From the NCBI GenBank assembly GCA_023053575.1, contig JAKZAP010000018.1, forward strand, positions 20,922,202 to 20,986,201: a DNA stretch of 64,000 bases, in the 5' to 3' direction. The position numbers and the translations under genes are program-made. This document shows positions 54,560-64,000 of this stretch, piece after piece. The notes beneath the pieces were generated by a model, which was not told the origin of the DNA, searched no databases, and was given only the letters and a program-made list of their open reading frames with translations. Source of the stretch: Branchinecta lynchi (lineage: Eukaryota > Arthropoda > Branchiopoda > Anostraca > Branchinectidae). Positions within the stretch are counted from its first letter, which is position 1. Each line of letters opens with the position of its first letter.

Positions 54560-55021
54560 GAAAAAGTTCATCGGGAACGTACCCACAAACATGAACATTC
54601 TCCGAAATACTCATCATCTATTCTTGATACCACCGGCTGTGAGCCTAAGAAGGCTATCCATGCACAAATGGGAGCCTTGTTGAAGGAATTAGCTGCAGCT
54701 GATTGGATTTTAGACAAACATAGGCGCTGGGAAAACGGGATTACACTCATGGAGGGGAGTGGGGACACGTCAGGAGATTGTTTGAATAGTTTCATCTCAA
54801 GCGTGGAATATTGGGTCTGTGTTCTTGGGATGAAGTTTGTATTTGATTAGGCTTTGGGATACAAGGAAATGATTGAAGAGACTGACGACCAGGACTTTTT
54901 AGATCAAGTAAGGCGCGTGGAGATCACCGCCGTTCTCGATTGTTGGTGTGGTGCCCTAATTTTGCCACTGATTGGTGCAGATGTCATTATAGGTGAAGCT
55001 AACTTCGAGAGCTACCGCTAA
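54560..55021 (+). other. coding-like segment, one in-frame stop, family unknown
   Basis: A single frame is open from about 54560 to a TAA at 55019, broken only by a TAG at 54848-54850. It reads SSILDTTGCEPKKAIHAQMG, then ALLKELAAADWILDKHRRWE, and after the TAG ALGYKEMIEETDDQDFLDQV. It looks coding (mixed helical composition, about 150 codons) but matches no family I know. It may be a dead element ORF or a retropseudogene. A fragment of repeat F lies just upstream (about 54525-54575). Confidence 0.4.
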
Positions 55022-55119
55022 ACACGCAAAGGGGAGTGAAAATCAATATCGAGCAGGTACTTATATATAAGAAAGTGATATGATCAAGCAGTTAAAATAA
55101 TAAACTATTCAAACAATGA

Positions 55120-56583
55120 ACAAGAGCTGAAAGCTCATATGGCACCTGTAAGAACAGTTACCATGTTTGTCAGATACGGTTTGCAGTTTTCAAGGCTGGA
55201 TCTCTCTCCCGATATTCCCTTCATCAGAAAATGGGCTTGATCTAGTAAATCCGAAATGGTTATACCACTCACTGACAACTGTTTCTTCATCCAAACGATG
55301 ATCAGATCGGGGGAGGGACTATTTTTAAGCCGATCTGATAGAGTCCCTAACATGCCTGCTAAGTTTCACGGTCATAGCACATCTGGAAGTACCCGAACTC
55401 GTGATCATCGGAATAGTGGAAAACCCCCTCCAACTCCCCCCACTGTGACACTATCCGGTCCTGTGTTGACAATAATATATCTACGGCTTATGCTTGTTCT
55501 TCCCTCCAAGTCCCATCCCGATCTCTCGACTCTAAGCGTCTCACGAGATTTCCAGCACCTCCCCCAAGTTCTCGGATCCGTTCCAGACTTGAAATTGATC
55601 ATCTGATACACTTGTTCTTGACACTTGACAAGTTTCATGCACGTCTGATCAGCCTTTCCAAAGTTATGCATGTCACTAGAACCCGGATTCCCCATCCTTC
55701 CACCCCCCCCCCCCGATCACCGGATCGGGAAAGGAACTATTTTCAAGTCGCTGGGAGCACTACCTGATATGTCTGCCAAGTTTCATGGTCTTAGTACATC
55801 TGGAAGTATCCTAATTCGTGATCATCGGAAATCCAGGAAAACACCCTCCAACACCCCCTACTGTGACACAATCCGGTCTTGCTTTATCAATAAAGTATCT
55901 AAGGTTAATGCTTGTTCCTCCCTTCAAGTTCCATCCTGATCCCTCGACCTAAGCATTTCACGAGATTTCCGGTCACCCACTAAACCCCCCCCCCCCCCCC
56001 CGTTTTCGGATTCGGTCCAGATTTGAAACTGAAAATCTGATTCAGTTGTTCTTGACAATCGTCAAGTTTCATTATCCTTACTAAAGTTAGGCATGTTTCT
56101 AGTTTCTAGTTTCCGGATTCCCCATCCCTACACTCCCCCCGCGATGGCTGGATCGGGGAAGTGATTATTTCCAAATTAATACGGTTGGTTCCCTCATATG
56201 TCTGCCAAGTTTTATTGTGCTAGCTTATGGGGAAGCGTTTCACGAGATTTCCCGTGCCCTCCTCCCCCAGTTATCGGATCTGGTCCGGATTTGAAACTCA
56301 GCATACGAAACACTTGTTCTTGACAAATGTCAAGATTCATGTATGTCCGATTACCCGTTCTAAAGTTATGCATGTTACTAGTTTCCGGATTTCCCATCCC
56401 TCCACTCCCCCCGCGATTGCCGGAATGGGGAAGTGTTTGTTTCCGAGTTAATCTGGTTGGGTCCTTATATGCCTACCAAGTTTCATCGTCCTAGCTTATG
56501 CGGAAGTACCCAAACTAGCAAAACCGGGACAGACCGACAGAAAGTACGATCGCTATATGGCACTTGAACGCTCAAGTGCCATA
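55120..56583 (+). mobile_element. HINE/pearl-like element, complete copy A6
   Basis: Starts ACAAGAGCTGAAAGCTCATA with TGGCACCTG and ends with the hairpin TATGGCACTTGA..TCAAGTGCCATA (56555-56582). About 1.46 kb. Three rounds of a module variant (CTGCTAAGTTTCACGGTC, GCATGTTACTAGTTTCCGG, CCCTCCACTCCCCCCGCGAT), C runs, and AGACCGACAGAAAG before the hairpin. Confidence 0.74.
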
Positions 56584-56594
56584 AAAACGGATCC

Positions 56595-56690
56595 GTCGGC
56601 TACGCCCTCGTCAGGCTATTTCAAATATTACTGCCAATGCTTCGTTGCTGACGTATCCAGTTAGCTTGGGCTTAATAATAAAATAGTAAA
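56595..56690 (+). repeat. family E remnant
   Basis: Contains CGTCGGCTACG next to CCTCGTCAGGCTAT and later GACGTATCCAGTTAGCTTGG. The central hairpin of family E appears deleted. Confidence 0.4.
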
Positions 56691-56889
56691 TTAGATACGC
56701 ATACAGGTAATAACACACACAGTGCGGTTTTTGCAGTCGTGTGCTAATCGCCAAATTTGCAAAAAGGGCACAAGGTCACAATGAAAATATGTTAGAGCAG
56801 GTAAATAGTGAAATAATTCAAACAAAACGTTTAATTGCAAATTTTCTCCTTCACTCCGAAACTTCGACGAGCCAATTCAGGTTTCCCTA

Positions 56890-57070
56890 CAGCCAGAGCT
56901 GGTGGACTCGGACCCTGGACTCTTCTCGAAATGGTCTCGAGACGCCTTTTTCAAGGACGCGGACTCGTCTATCACGGAGCTGTGCGTCCGCCAGAGCTGT
57001 GGACTCGGACTTATCTCGAGACACCTTTTTCAAGGACTCGGACTCGGATTTGCTGGACTCGCAGCAGCTC
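56890..57070 (+). repeat. imperfect two-copy tandem repeat
   Basis: CCAGAGCTG.TGGACTCGGAC .. TCTCGAGAC.CCTTTTTCAAGG .. GACTCG occurs twice about 100 bp apart (56895 and 56990). Open frames here reflect this repeat rather than a recognised gene. Confidence 0.6.
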
Positions 57071-57864
57071 TGCCTACAGTAATTCCGTAGCCTCTGCGTA
57101 CTCTTCACACACGACATCCAATCGGACAGTATGTGCTTGTAAGCGGGTCGTCACGCTCACTACAAATTCTCTGTGCCAATTTAGGGATAGTTTTGTCAGG
57201 GAACACTTACTGGGCCACGTGGCCGTTGGAAAGAGGACTTTTCCGACTACCACCTTACTAGTCGTCTCAGAACGGCCCGAAACAGAGAGCAGTACGGGCG
57301 GAACACATACGCGCTCGTGAGGAGAGAGGCACTGAGACGGCTCAGTACTGCCAGATGGTGAGCATTTGCGCACCATCTGGGCGCTTTTTAGAGTCGGCTA
57401 CGCTTTGAATTTTTCAAGTATACCAAATTTGTGTATTTCCCTAAATTTCGGCGCGAACTGGGCGCGTTTTGCTCTCCATATCCCTTAGAAACTAATAACA
57501 GATTAGGATTTAAGGAACAGAGAGCGACTTTCCACATTCCATATGTCCAGGGTTGCGGGGGACTCAAAATCTTCACTGAAATATCAAAAATATATTTTGG
57601 TAACACTGATATTTAATGCTTGCTGGTTCAAAATATCTCTTACGAAAACACAGGGGCCCTCCATGGAGACAAAAAAAAACAGCAAAATGCGCCGGCGCAT
57701 TTTTGAGTCACCATGAATCCAGATCTGGAATTAGCCTGTCAAAGATCTAAGTTCTGGTTCAGACTGTGGTCAGAGTGCGGTAGGCCTAAGCAAGGGCCTT
57801 TTCACAAAGCGTCGATTTGCGAAGAGTCTTGCTAAGCATAGAGTAAGCGTAATTGATAAGCATA
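57071..57864. other. intronic, unassigned
   Basis: GC content is locally higher and open frames exist on both strands (up to 161 codons at 56835-57320), but none resembles a known protein. A CACCATCTGG-type inverted pair (57350-57380) is present. Confidence 0.35.
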
Positions 57865-58470
57865 GCCAGTCTCTTTACAGTGATCCAAAAGATGTTTGGA
57901 AGTTTATAAAGCAAAGGCTGGTATAGCGCCACCTGATAAAGCTGTTCTCACCGACGAAGAGCTGGTGGAACATTTTGCCAGCAAGTTTGCTTCCCTGATT
58001 ATGATATCGAGAAAAAGTTTAACTTAGAGCTCGATGAGTCCATCGAGTCCCATACCTGTGATCTTGGGTTTGTTGTGACAACCCGGAAAATCAAAAACGC
58101 CATAATGAAAATGAAGAAGAAACATTCAAGTGTCATTGATCAGCGTGATGCAGCTCGTTCACGGGTCTTCATCCCTTATAAGCCACTTAGACCTATTTTA
58201 TCAGATAATTTTGTATTGTGAGTTAGTTCCGGATACTTTTTGTACGGGGTCATTACACCTGTGCGAAAAAGGTTAAACATGGCGCCGATTGTCAGTCTTA
58301 CCGCCCAATAACTGTTTCTCCGGTGTTGTGCAAGCTAATGGAATCTCTTGTGATTGATATGTTAATTCAGACCTGCTCCAAACCAGTTCGGTTTTAAAAA
58401 GAGTCATAGCCGTGAACACGTCCACATCATACTTACGAACATTTTACTTGAAACCGCTTCTCCGAGGATC
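57865..58470 (+). pseudogene. degraded LINE fragment before and at the start of reverse transcriptase
   Basis: Frames carry SLYSDPKDVWKFIKQR, then DEELVEHFASKFASL, then RKIKNAIMKMKKKHSSVID (the linker of many LINE ORF2 proteins), then QSYRPITVSPVLCKLMESLV and NQFGFKKSHSREHV (first reverse-transcriptase motifs). Several frameshifts separate them and the catalytic core is missing. It lies antisense to ECT2, 140 bp from exon a. Confidence 0.72.
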
Positions 58471-58483
58471 CATTGTTTCTTGC

Positions 58484-58605
58484 TGTAACTACGGTTACTA
58501 TTTCGTGAAGGTTGGAACGGTCAGCGTAGTAACTTTTTACGAGATTGGAACGAAAATATCAACTGATAGTTCCTACTGCTAGAAGGTTGGAACACGCTTT
58601 CAGTC
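58484..58605 (+). repeat. dispersed repeat N, copy 2
   Basis: 'ggttactatttcgtgaaggt' followed by TGGAACGGTC.GCGTAGTAAC and AGAAGGTTGGAACACGC, as in 12255-12620. It ends within a few bases of the donor of ECT2 exon a. Confidence 0.5.
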
Positions 58606-58611
58606 ACTTAC

Positions 58612-58772
58612 TGGGCAGTTTTCAATGTCGTTAAAGATGTCGAACAACGCCAGTTGGCTCTCTGTCTTTCGCTTATCCTCGTTGACATGCGCATTTACAT
58701 CTTTCACCATCGCCAAAGCTTCTTCTAAAGCGACATGATCTTGGCTTCCCTTGGAAGTATGCTTCAGGAGAT
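58612..58772 (-). CDS. ECT2: ECT2 exon a (C-terminal part of DH/RhoGEF domain)
   Basis: A 161-nt exon. Acceptor: a T-rich tract ending TTTTCTAG| above 58772. Donor CCCA|GTAAGT at 58611-58610. Its first two bases (AT) finish a codon begun upstream, then LLKHTSKGSQDHVALEEALA, then VKDVNAHVNEDKRKTESQL and FDIFNDIENCP. The NEDKRKTE motif and the LKKHT..LExAxxxxKEV helix are diagnostic of the ECT2 DH domain, which catalyses GDP-GTP exchange on Rho at the cell equator during cytokinesis. It ends in phase 0. The preceding exon (expected to end with RPVQRLPxxxLLLN) was not seen up to 64000. Confidence 0.9.
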
Positions 58773-60069
58773 CTAGAAAAAAAAAATGTCTACGAATCGT
58801 AACCAAACCTTAAGACGCAATAATCAGATTCCGGTCTTCAGCTTCTTTGCTTAATACAAACCTCTACTCGGTCACCATCCATACCAGCCGAGATTTCAGT
58901 CATGAACCACTATTGTTCTATAGAGCAACCAATTTCGACCAAGAACAGAAATAAAATGAAAGTAGACACTGGAAATATTATTGAGTTTGTGGATTAACTG
59001 CTACTTTTACATTTCGTTTGTTTAATATAGTGTATGTCCATGCTTAGCCCTAGTATCTTCAAGTGTTCCTCTCTATAGGCCTACCCAACTATGTATTGAT
59101 TTAGTGCACTAATAAAACGAACATGAACTGCAGATACTGCACAGCTCATTATTCTATGAATGTTCATTATTTTCCTTGAAAAAAGCTAAGAATCCTGGCG
59201 TCTCGAAGCGCATCAACATGGTGAGCAAAGCAGCTAGCCACTTGCGAGTAGGAATTAAAGGAAGTGAATGTATGAGCAACTTTTGTTCAGTGGGTACTTT
59301 AGTGGACGGAATCGATTGCTGCTATCACAAAGAACAAATAATCAGATAGAGCCTCCGTCTCCCTATCTCTGTACTATGGCTATGCGGAGTCGAGTATTTC
59401 TCCGTACCTTTTGGCTTTGAACGAGCGGAGGTTAGTAGCTTCACGCCATATCACGTTTCGTTACCTCTACAGTTAGCTATATCGACCACCTTGAGGAAAG
59501 TAGAAGACAAAGCTGGTTTGGACGCGCTCAAGAGCGGGTCAGCGCGGAGTACGCCTCGTGCATTTTTCTTTCTCTGCGATGAGCGACGGCGAAGGCGTAA
59601 GTAGAGTAGGCGGGTAAAAAGACAAAGAAAATACCTCTAAGTTCGCTCAAGGTAGCCTATTCATAGTCGCTGCATGGTACCAGCGAGAAAGGTTCTATCT
59701 GATTATCTGTTCTTGCTATCATGACGTACAGAATGGAGTTGGTTTTCTGCCAGTTTTGAGGTTAATTTTGAGTTAACGAGTTACTCGCAGAAGGTAGGTT
59801 TGGAGTCACCTAAATATCGATAAGATTGAAAAGTGTCGATATTTCGATATTGACTTTTCAAATATCGATATTTTCGATAGTTGCATTATGATGTGTAACA
59901 GTTCTATCAATAGGGATTTCAAACTTGATTTTGATTGGGGAGGAGAAACAGACTGGGAAGAAAGAGCGTGGAATTGCTAGTATTTCTTAATGGAATCTTT
60001 GATTTTGTTATTTTAGTTCAGTTTTTTTCTTGCTAGTTTTTTTTTGTCCGTGAAAATGTAGCAGTATAA
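58773..60069. other. intronic, unassigned; ATCGATA-rich patch
   Basis: No exon recognised. 59815-59880 holds several ATATCGATA / TATCGATATT phrases in both orientations, like the subterminal repeats of a DNA transposon. No terminal repeats were found. Confidence 0.4.
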
Positions 60070-60195
60070 ACATATTCTTTGAGCCCAAGCTGACTTTGAA
60101 ACATTTATTCAAACAGGGTTTACAACGGATACGTCAGCTACGATTCTTCGTCAGCGATATTTCGGCCCTTCTTGGCAAGGGTCCTCGTCAGGCTG
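60070..60195 (-). repeat. family E, best-preserved copy
   Basis: On the minus strand: CTGACGA (60191-60185), GGACCCTTGCCAAGAAGGGC forming a bulged 7-bp stem, GAAA (60163-60160), then 'tatcgctgacgaag', GCTGACGTATCCG, and at the far end AAGTCAGCTTGGGCTC. It preserves the CTGANGA-stem-GAAA series best. Confidence 0.6.
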
Positions 60196-60239
60196 TCAAT
60201 CCTCTGGTTCAACTTCGGGGAAGGAAACAAACCTGTAAT

Positions 60240-60350
60240 CTAGATTAACATTCAGGTAACCTGAATGTTACCTGGCGTATTAAACTGAAACAACCAAGGT
60301 GTAGCCAGCTGCCTAGTGAAAGTACACCTTGGTTACAGCTGATACGCCGC
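60240..60350. repeat. short foldback
   Basis: AACATTCAGG, TAA, CCTGAATGTT is a perfect 10-bp-arm hairpin (60247-60269). ACCAAGGTGTAGCCAGCTG (from about 60293) faces CACCTTGGTTACAGCTG about 25 bp later. Confidence 0.6.
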
Positions 60351-61139
60351 TCACCATCGGTAAGGTAAGGTAAAGTACAATTAGATTGAGAAGCATGAAA
60401 TATAAATGATATAAAAGCGACAGACATGCCAGTGGCATACGAAAATAATGCATTGTAAATTTGAACTGATTTGTTAAAAAAAAATAATAAAAGCCTAGCC
60501 TAAGGCATTTGGCACATGTCCCCCGATGGGATTTGCGACAGGTTCCTTCGAGCTTTATCTTGTTCCGTGATCTCTTCCCACCCACCCCTCTTCGGAGGAG
60601 ATCCCCCAAACTCACTAAATTTCCACAGGTAACACAAGGATGCGCACTTTCAATAGATAACACTCAAGATGATGGACGTTATATTTTTCAAACGTTACCG
60701 GTTGAAACGTTGTGAATACAAGAAGAGCCAAAACACTGCCGGAAAAGTGTCTACTGACTTTTTTTTGTGGTCGTGACTAAGGTTTTGGTATCGACGACGG
60801 TAATGAAAAAGATTGAAATAAATGCAACTGCAAAGGGGATTCCCTACGACGAAAGGGCATCATTTGACGCAGGAAGTGCGAAGAGGTAAACAAAAAAAAT
60901 TGTGTTGTTAATGTCTTCAGGACAAAAACCCCTTTTTGGTTTGGTTGCAAAAAAAAATAAATAAGGAGGTTAATATTCTTATAAATAATAAGTTTTAAAT
61001 AAAAAGGAAATTTTAAGGAAAGGAGATATTAAAGAAGGAAAAAGTAAAGAAAAATTTCAACGTTTTAAAGATATGACGTAAATGGTAAAATGAGAAAATA
61101 AAGGTACCTAAACGAGGAAATAAGAAAGAATATTGAAAG
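60351..61139. other. unassigned
   Basis: No recognised gene. Purine-rich 60960-61140 probably leads into the LINE fragment. Confidence 0.35.
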
Positions 61140-61340
61140 ATTAAACGTAGAGATAGAGGAAAGTGTAGGAGACGCTAAATATATAGGTCGGTCACTGAAA
61201 AAAAACAAGACCAAAGGTTTCGATGGGATCCCAAAAATTCAATATCTGATCCAGACAACTGGGTCTTGTCTTCGCCAGATCCAGTCTTCGCCAGACTCCT
61301 TGAACATGTTTACTATTCAAATTCAGAAACAGATTAAGGC
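61140..61340 (+). pseudogene. LINE fragment upstream of reverse transcriptase
   Basis: One frame reads LKKNKTKGFDGIPKIQ (the KxxGxDGIP motif preceding reverse transcriptase). A shifted frame reads DNWVLSSPDPVFARLLEHVY. The second part is paralogous to 63139-63200 (DNWVLPSLDPVFTRLVDHFY). Both precede the reverse transcriptase at 63187, so it is a duplicate relic of that LINE family. Confidence 0.6.
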
Positions 61341-61359
61341 CAAATAGCTAATCATCTGA

Positions 61360-62190
61360 GAAAACCAAGTTCAGATATGGATTCAGCATGTGTGTTTACG
61401 CCTATAAGTCATATCTGTTTTGACCAAAACTTCCTGCCACTTCTCCCAATTTCCCGGTTTCTGCCGAACTGCGGAACTACTTGTCTGGAGAAAAAAGAAA
61501 CCTCAAAAACGAACTCAGGGTATCTTCTTTCCCCAACTTCAAATAAAAATTTAACTTATAACAAATTTTCCGACTCCGACCGGATTCCGGTCGAACTATC
61601 TGTCCAGGAAAAAAATGATTGTCACACACGGATTCAGCATCTCTTCTTACTCCTAAATCGGATATTTAATCAACTACAAGTAAAACTTTAACTTTTAACA
61701 ATTTTCCAGTTTTGACCGGATTCCAGGCGAACTACATGTCCGGGTAGAAAATTGTTTTCACATAAGTGTTCAGCATGCCTTCTTGCCCTAAATCGAACAT
61801 CTAATCAACTTCAAATAAAACTTGTCCTTCTAACAAACTTTCAGGTTTTGGCCGGATTCCGGGCGAACTAGTTGTCCGATGATAAAATAGTTTTCACCAT
61901 TGTGTTCAGCAGGTTTGCTTACCCCATAATCAGCTATCACATTAGCTGTTTCAAAATATTTTGTTTGCCCCTTAATCTGAACCCCCTCCCCCACCCCTAA
62001 ATGTAGGGCTACAAAGCCCATCTACGAACTTGACTTGTCCGACGACCCAACGAATCCTCACACTATGATTCATCAAAATATCTCATTCCCTTCGAGAGTT
62101 ATCGTGCTTACAGACGGACGGACGGCCAGACGGACAACTTTTGCGATGTCATAGGTATCCCTCCACTTACATTTTGGGATCCCAAAAATA
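61360..62190 (-). repeat. family B with reverse tandem array
   Basis: Four to five reverse units of the 125-137-bp repeat of 39740-40600 (GCCGGATTCCGGGCGAACTA and variants) are followed by GAGAGTTATCGTGCTTACAG, a (GACG)n-type stretch and TTTTGGGATCCCAAAA at 62170-62187, a perfect palindrome at the outer end. Confidence 0.65.
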
Positions 62191-62819
62191 ATTTAAAATA
62201 CGAGATGTTAGGACCGTTGGCGTCACAGAGGGAACGTGGATGCGTAGTTACCTGGCCAAATCATACTGGACAGGAAGAACGAAAAAGATAATATGCAAAG
62301 AAAAAAAAGAAAAAAATGACACTGGAAGCAGATGCTTTTCGAGTGTTTTTTTTTGCGATGTTAGTTATGCACAACGTTTAATGTCAAAAACTGAAATTAT
62401 AGCAGATAACATTCCAGTTATCTGTTAAATCTGCTCTTTCTTGTGTTAATCTGTTATTCTGACAGTACGAGAGAAATCCGAGAAAGTCCCCAAAATTAAC
62501 ACTAATAGGCTAACCTGCAACCATGAAGATAAGTAAAAAATGCATACTATCTTTCTAGATCTCTTTTATTCTTAAGAATAAAACCGTATCTATATTATCT
62601 CATTTGAATCTATATAGGCTACTATGTTCAAACTCTACAGGTATGTTACATCTGTAAATCTTCTGTAAACACTGAATTGAAGATACGGTAGCTTACGAAA
62701 ATCTATAGGCTATGTTGACGTACATGACAAATTCGGCACCGATGCTGCGAATATAATTTTTGTATTATTTTATATCCTACAACTCTCTACCTACTCTATT
62801 TTATCTATTTTTATTTATC
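62191..62819. other. unassigned AT-rich sequence
   Basis: No recognised gene. Confidence 0.4.
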
Positions 62820-62825
62820 TATTTG

Positions 62826-62855
62826 TGACCCGCTTATTGGATAACAGCGGAGTGT
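62826..62855 (+). repeat. LINE tail motif (ACCCGC .. AGCGGAGT)
   Basis: GTGACCCGCTTATTGGATAA followed by CAGCGGAGTGTG, as at 30386-30415 and in reverse at 48225-48475. Preceded by TTTATCTATTTATTTATC-like simple sequence. Confidence 0.45.
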
Positions 62856-62944
62856 GAGTAAAATACACAAATGGGAGCTTCAACAGACGCCTTGAAAGAC
62901 GTGTTATATCAAACCCAAAAAAAAAGTTAAAGCTCGTGACTTGA

Positions 62945-63196
62945 CGTGATATGTTTTCCTGGAAAACTTGAAATCGTTATTTAATATATTCCCCAGGGAA
63001 ATAGAAGCGTCGTCGAGTGAATTCAGTCCACAATAGACCAATAAACTCTCCAAAAATGACTTCCAGAAAATCAAAGAGTAGACGAAGAAGAACAAGACGA
63101 AAGGTTTGGTATATCAAAAATGTAACATCTGAAATAGACAATTGGGTCTTGCCTTCGCTAGATCCAGTCTTCACCAGACTCGTTGACCATTTTTAC
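62945..63196 (+). pseudogene. LINE fragment joined to the reverse transcriptase ORF
   Basis: Frame ending 63202 reads RKSKSRRRRTRRKVWYIK, then DNWVLPSLDPVFTRLVDHFY. It is out of frame with the reverse transcriptase that begins at once downstream. The segment with the first reverse-transcriptase motifs appears deleted between them. Confidence 0.55.
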
Positions 63197-64000
63197 TACT
63201 AAAATTTAGAAACAGATGCGCTCTTGACCTTTCTAAAGCTTTTGACTCTGTTGTACATTCTCATGCTCTTTATTCTTTGTCTTCCAGTGGTATTAATTTC
63301 TCTGTCATTCATCTCCTAAAGTACTGGTATGGGAATTCTTTCCTCCGTCTTAAAACTGGTGATGGTCTTTATTCAGATTCTCTAATTCGTGTAAGGCAAG
63401 GTGTGAGACAAGGTGGTGTTTTGTCTCCTTCTATTTTCAAACTGTGTGTTTCCAATGTATTGAATAGTCTTCCGACTACATGTTTTTTAGGAAATTCTAA
63501 TGTCTCATACCTAGCTTACGCGGATGACATTCTCTTAATTAGTCGTACCCGGAAGGGGCTCTCAGATTCTGTGGGCTTTGTTGCTTCTTCTTTCTCCAGG
63601 TTGGGACTTTCTCTAAATGTTGATAAATGTGAGTTCCTTACTTTCAACGTTAAGTCTTCCTCTAGATCATCACTTACTTGTCTAAATTTTTCTATACCTT
63701 TGGTTGAATCTATTAGGTGGTTGGGAATCTCGATTACTAGTAATCTACGGTCACTTCGCTCGCGTACAGTTTCTGACGCTAAGCTTAAGCTCCAGATTGG
63801 TTACTCAAAAATTGTTGCTAACAGAAGTAAATATAACCGTAATGCATTAGCGAAACTGTACTCGACCTATTGTGACCACTCTGTTTTATTTTTGTCTGGG
63901 TTGTTTCCAATTTTTCGTAAAAAAGATATCCAAGCTCTCCGATCCGCGTATTTCCGGTACTTGAGATTTTTACTTTATTTGCCACCGTGGTATAAGAATA
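63187..64000 (+). CDS. LINE reverse transcriptase, stop-free to the window edge
   Basis: A frame without ATG or stop runs from 63187 to the last base (271 codons). Motif A: ALDLSKAFDSVVHSHALYSL. Then LKYWYGNSFLRLKTGDG, RQGVRQGGVLSPSIFKLCV, catalytic motif C YLAYADDILLISRTR (intact YADD), LGLSLNVDKCEFLTF and IRWLGISITSN, then a thumb-like region. It belongs to the same lineage as the inactive copy at 45153-46281. Motifs upstream of A are missing, so the copy is 5'-damaged, but this part has no lesion. It continues beyond 64000. Confidence 0.85.

Noticed and set aside
56835..57320. 161-codon plus-strand open frame
   Set aside because: It overlaps an imperfect tandem repeat and other frames of similar length on both strands. 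No protein-family motif and no ATG-based start context.
1..64000. CRISPR arrays, bacterial operons, rRNA genes
   Set aside because: None seen. Tandem arrays here are transposon cores, and the DNA is clearly nuclear animal DNA with spliced exons.

Overview
This is a stretch of animal nuclear DNA, most likely from an invertebrate with a repeat-rich genome. The evidence is one spliced animal gene on the minus strand and a dense load of transposable elements: several non-LTR (LINE) lineages, hAT-type elements, TIR-bounded MITEs and Helentron/HINE ('pearl'-like) elements. Nothing looks bacterial or organellar. I cannot name the phylum. A 100-N scaffold gap lies at 11157-11256.

The only host gene I recognise is ECT2 (Pebble-type Rho guanine-nucleotide exchange factor, used in cytokinesis). 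Six exons run right to left: 58612-58772, 49472-49591, 47722-47878, 41713-41864, 35691-35776 and 12832-13015. Each has AG/GT splice borders, all five junction phases agree, and the joined 286 codons follow the expected order: end of the DH (RhoGEF) domain, PH domain, C-terminal tail. Exons for the N-terminal BRCT region and most of DH should lie beyond 64000. The terminal exon was not found; it may lie left of 12832, in the gap, or outside the window. The introns (about 9.0, 1.6, 5.9, 5.9 and 22.7 kb) are filled with mobile elements.

Layout. 0.6-2.1 kb: a complete HINE-like element. 2.8-5.0 kb: a Tol2-like hAT element with ~150-bp inverted ends and nested repeats. 5.1-8.0 kb: MITE and HINE fragments, then a tandem duplication carrying perfect palindromes. 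9.3-10.6 kb: two hAT-type elements with target duplications. 12-13 kb: ECT2 tail exon. 13-21 kb: small inverted-repeat elements, a ~100-bp tandem array, an unrecognised 191-codon ORF and a large HINE. 21-29 kb: mostly unassigned, with direct repeats. 29-34 kb: degraded LINEs (one with an RNase H domain, one with a C-terminal zinc-binding motif). 35.7-41.9 kb: two ECT2 exons around a MITE, a foldback element and a 2.4-kb HINE. 43-46 kb: two MITEs flanking a hAT element that has captured a LINE fragment, then a LINE with a mutated catalytic box. 47.7-49.6 kb: two ECT2 exons. 50.3-53.4 kb: a LINE with an apparently intact endonuclease/reverse-transcriptase ORF. 55-56.6 kb: another HINE. 57.9-58.5 kb: LINE relic. 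58.6 kb: ECT2 DH exon. 61-64 kb: relics plus a stop-free reverse-transcriptase ORF running off the right edge.

Most other short open frames are chance frames or pieces of repeats; many begin at TTG or GTG only.
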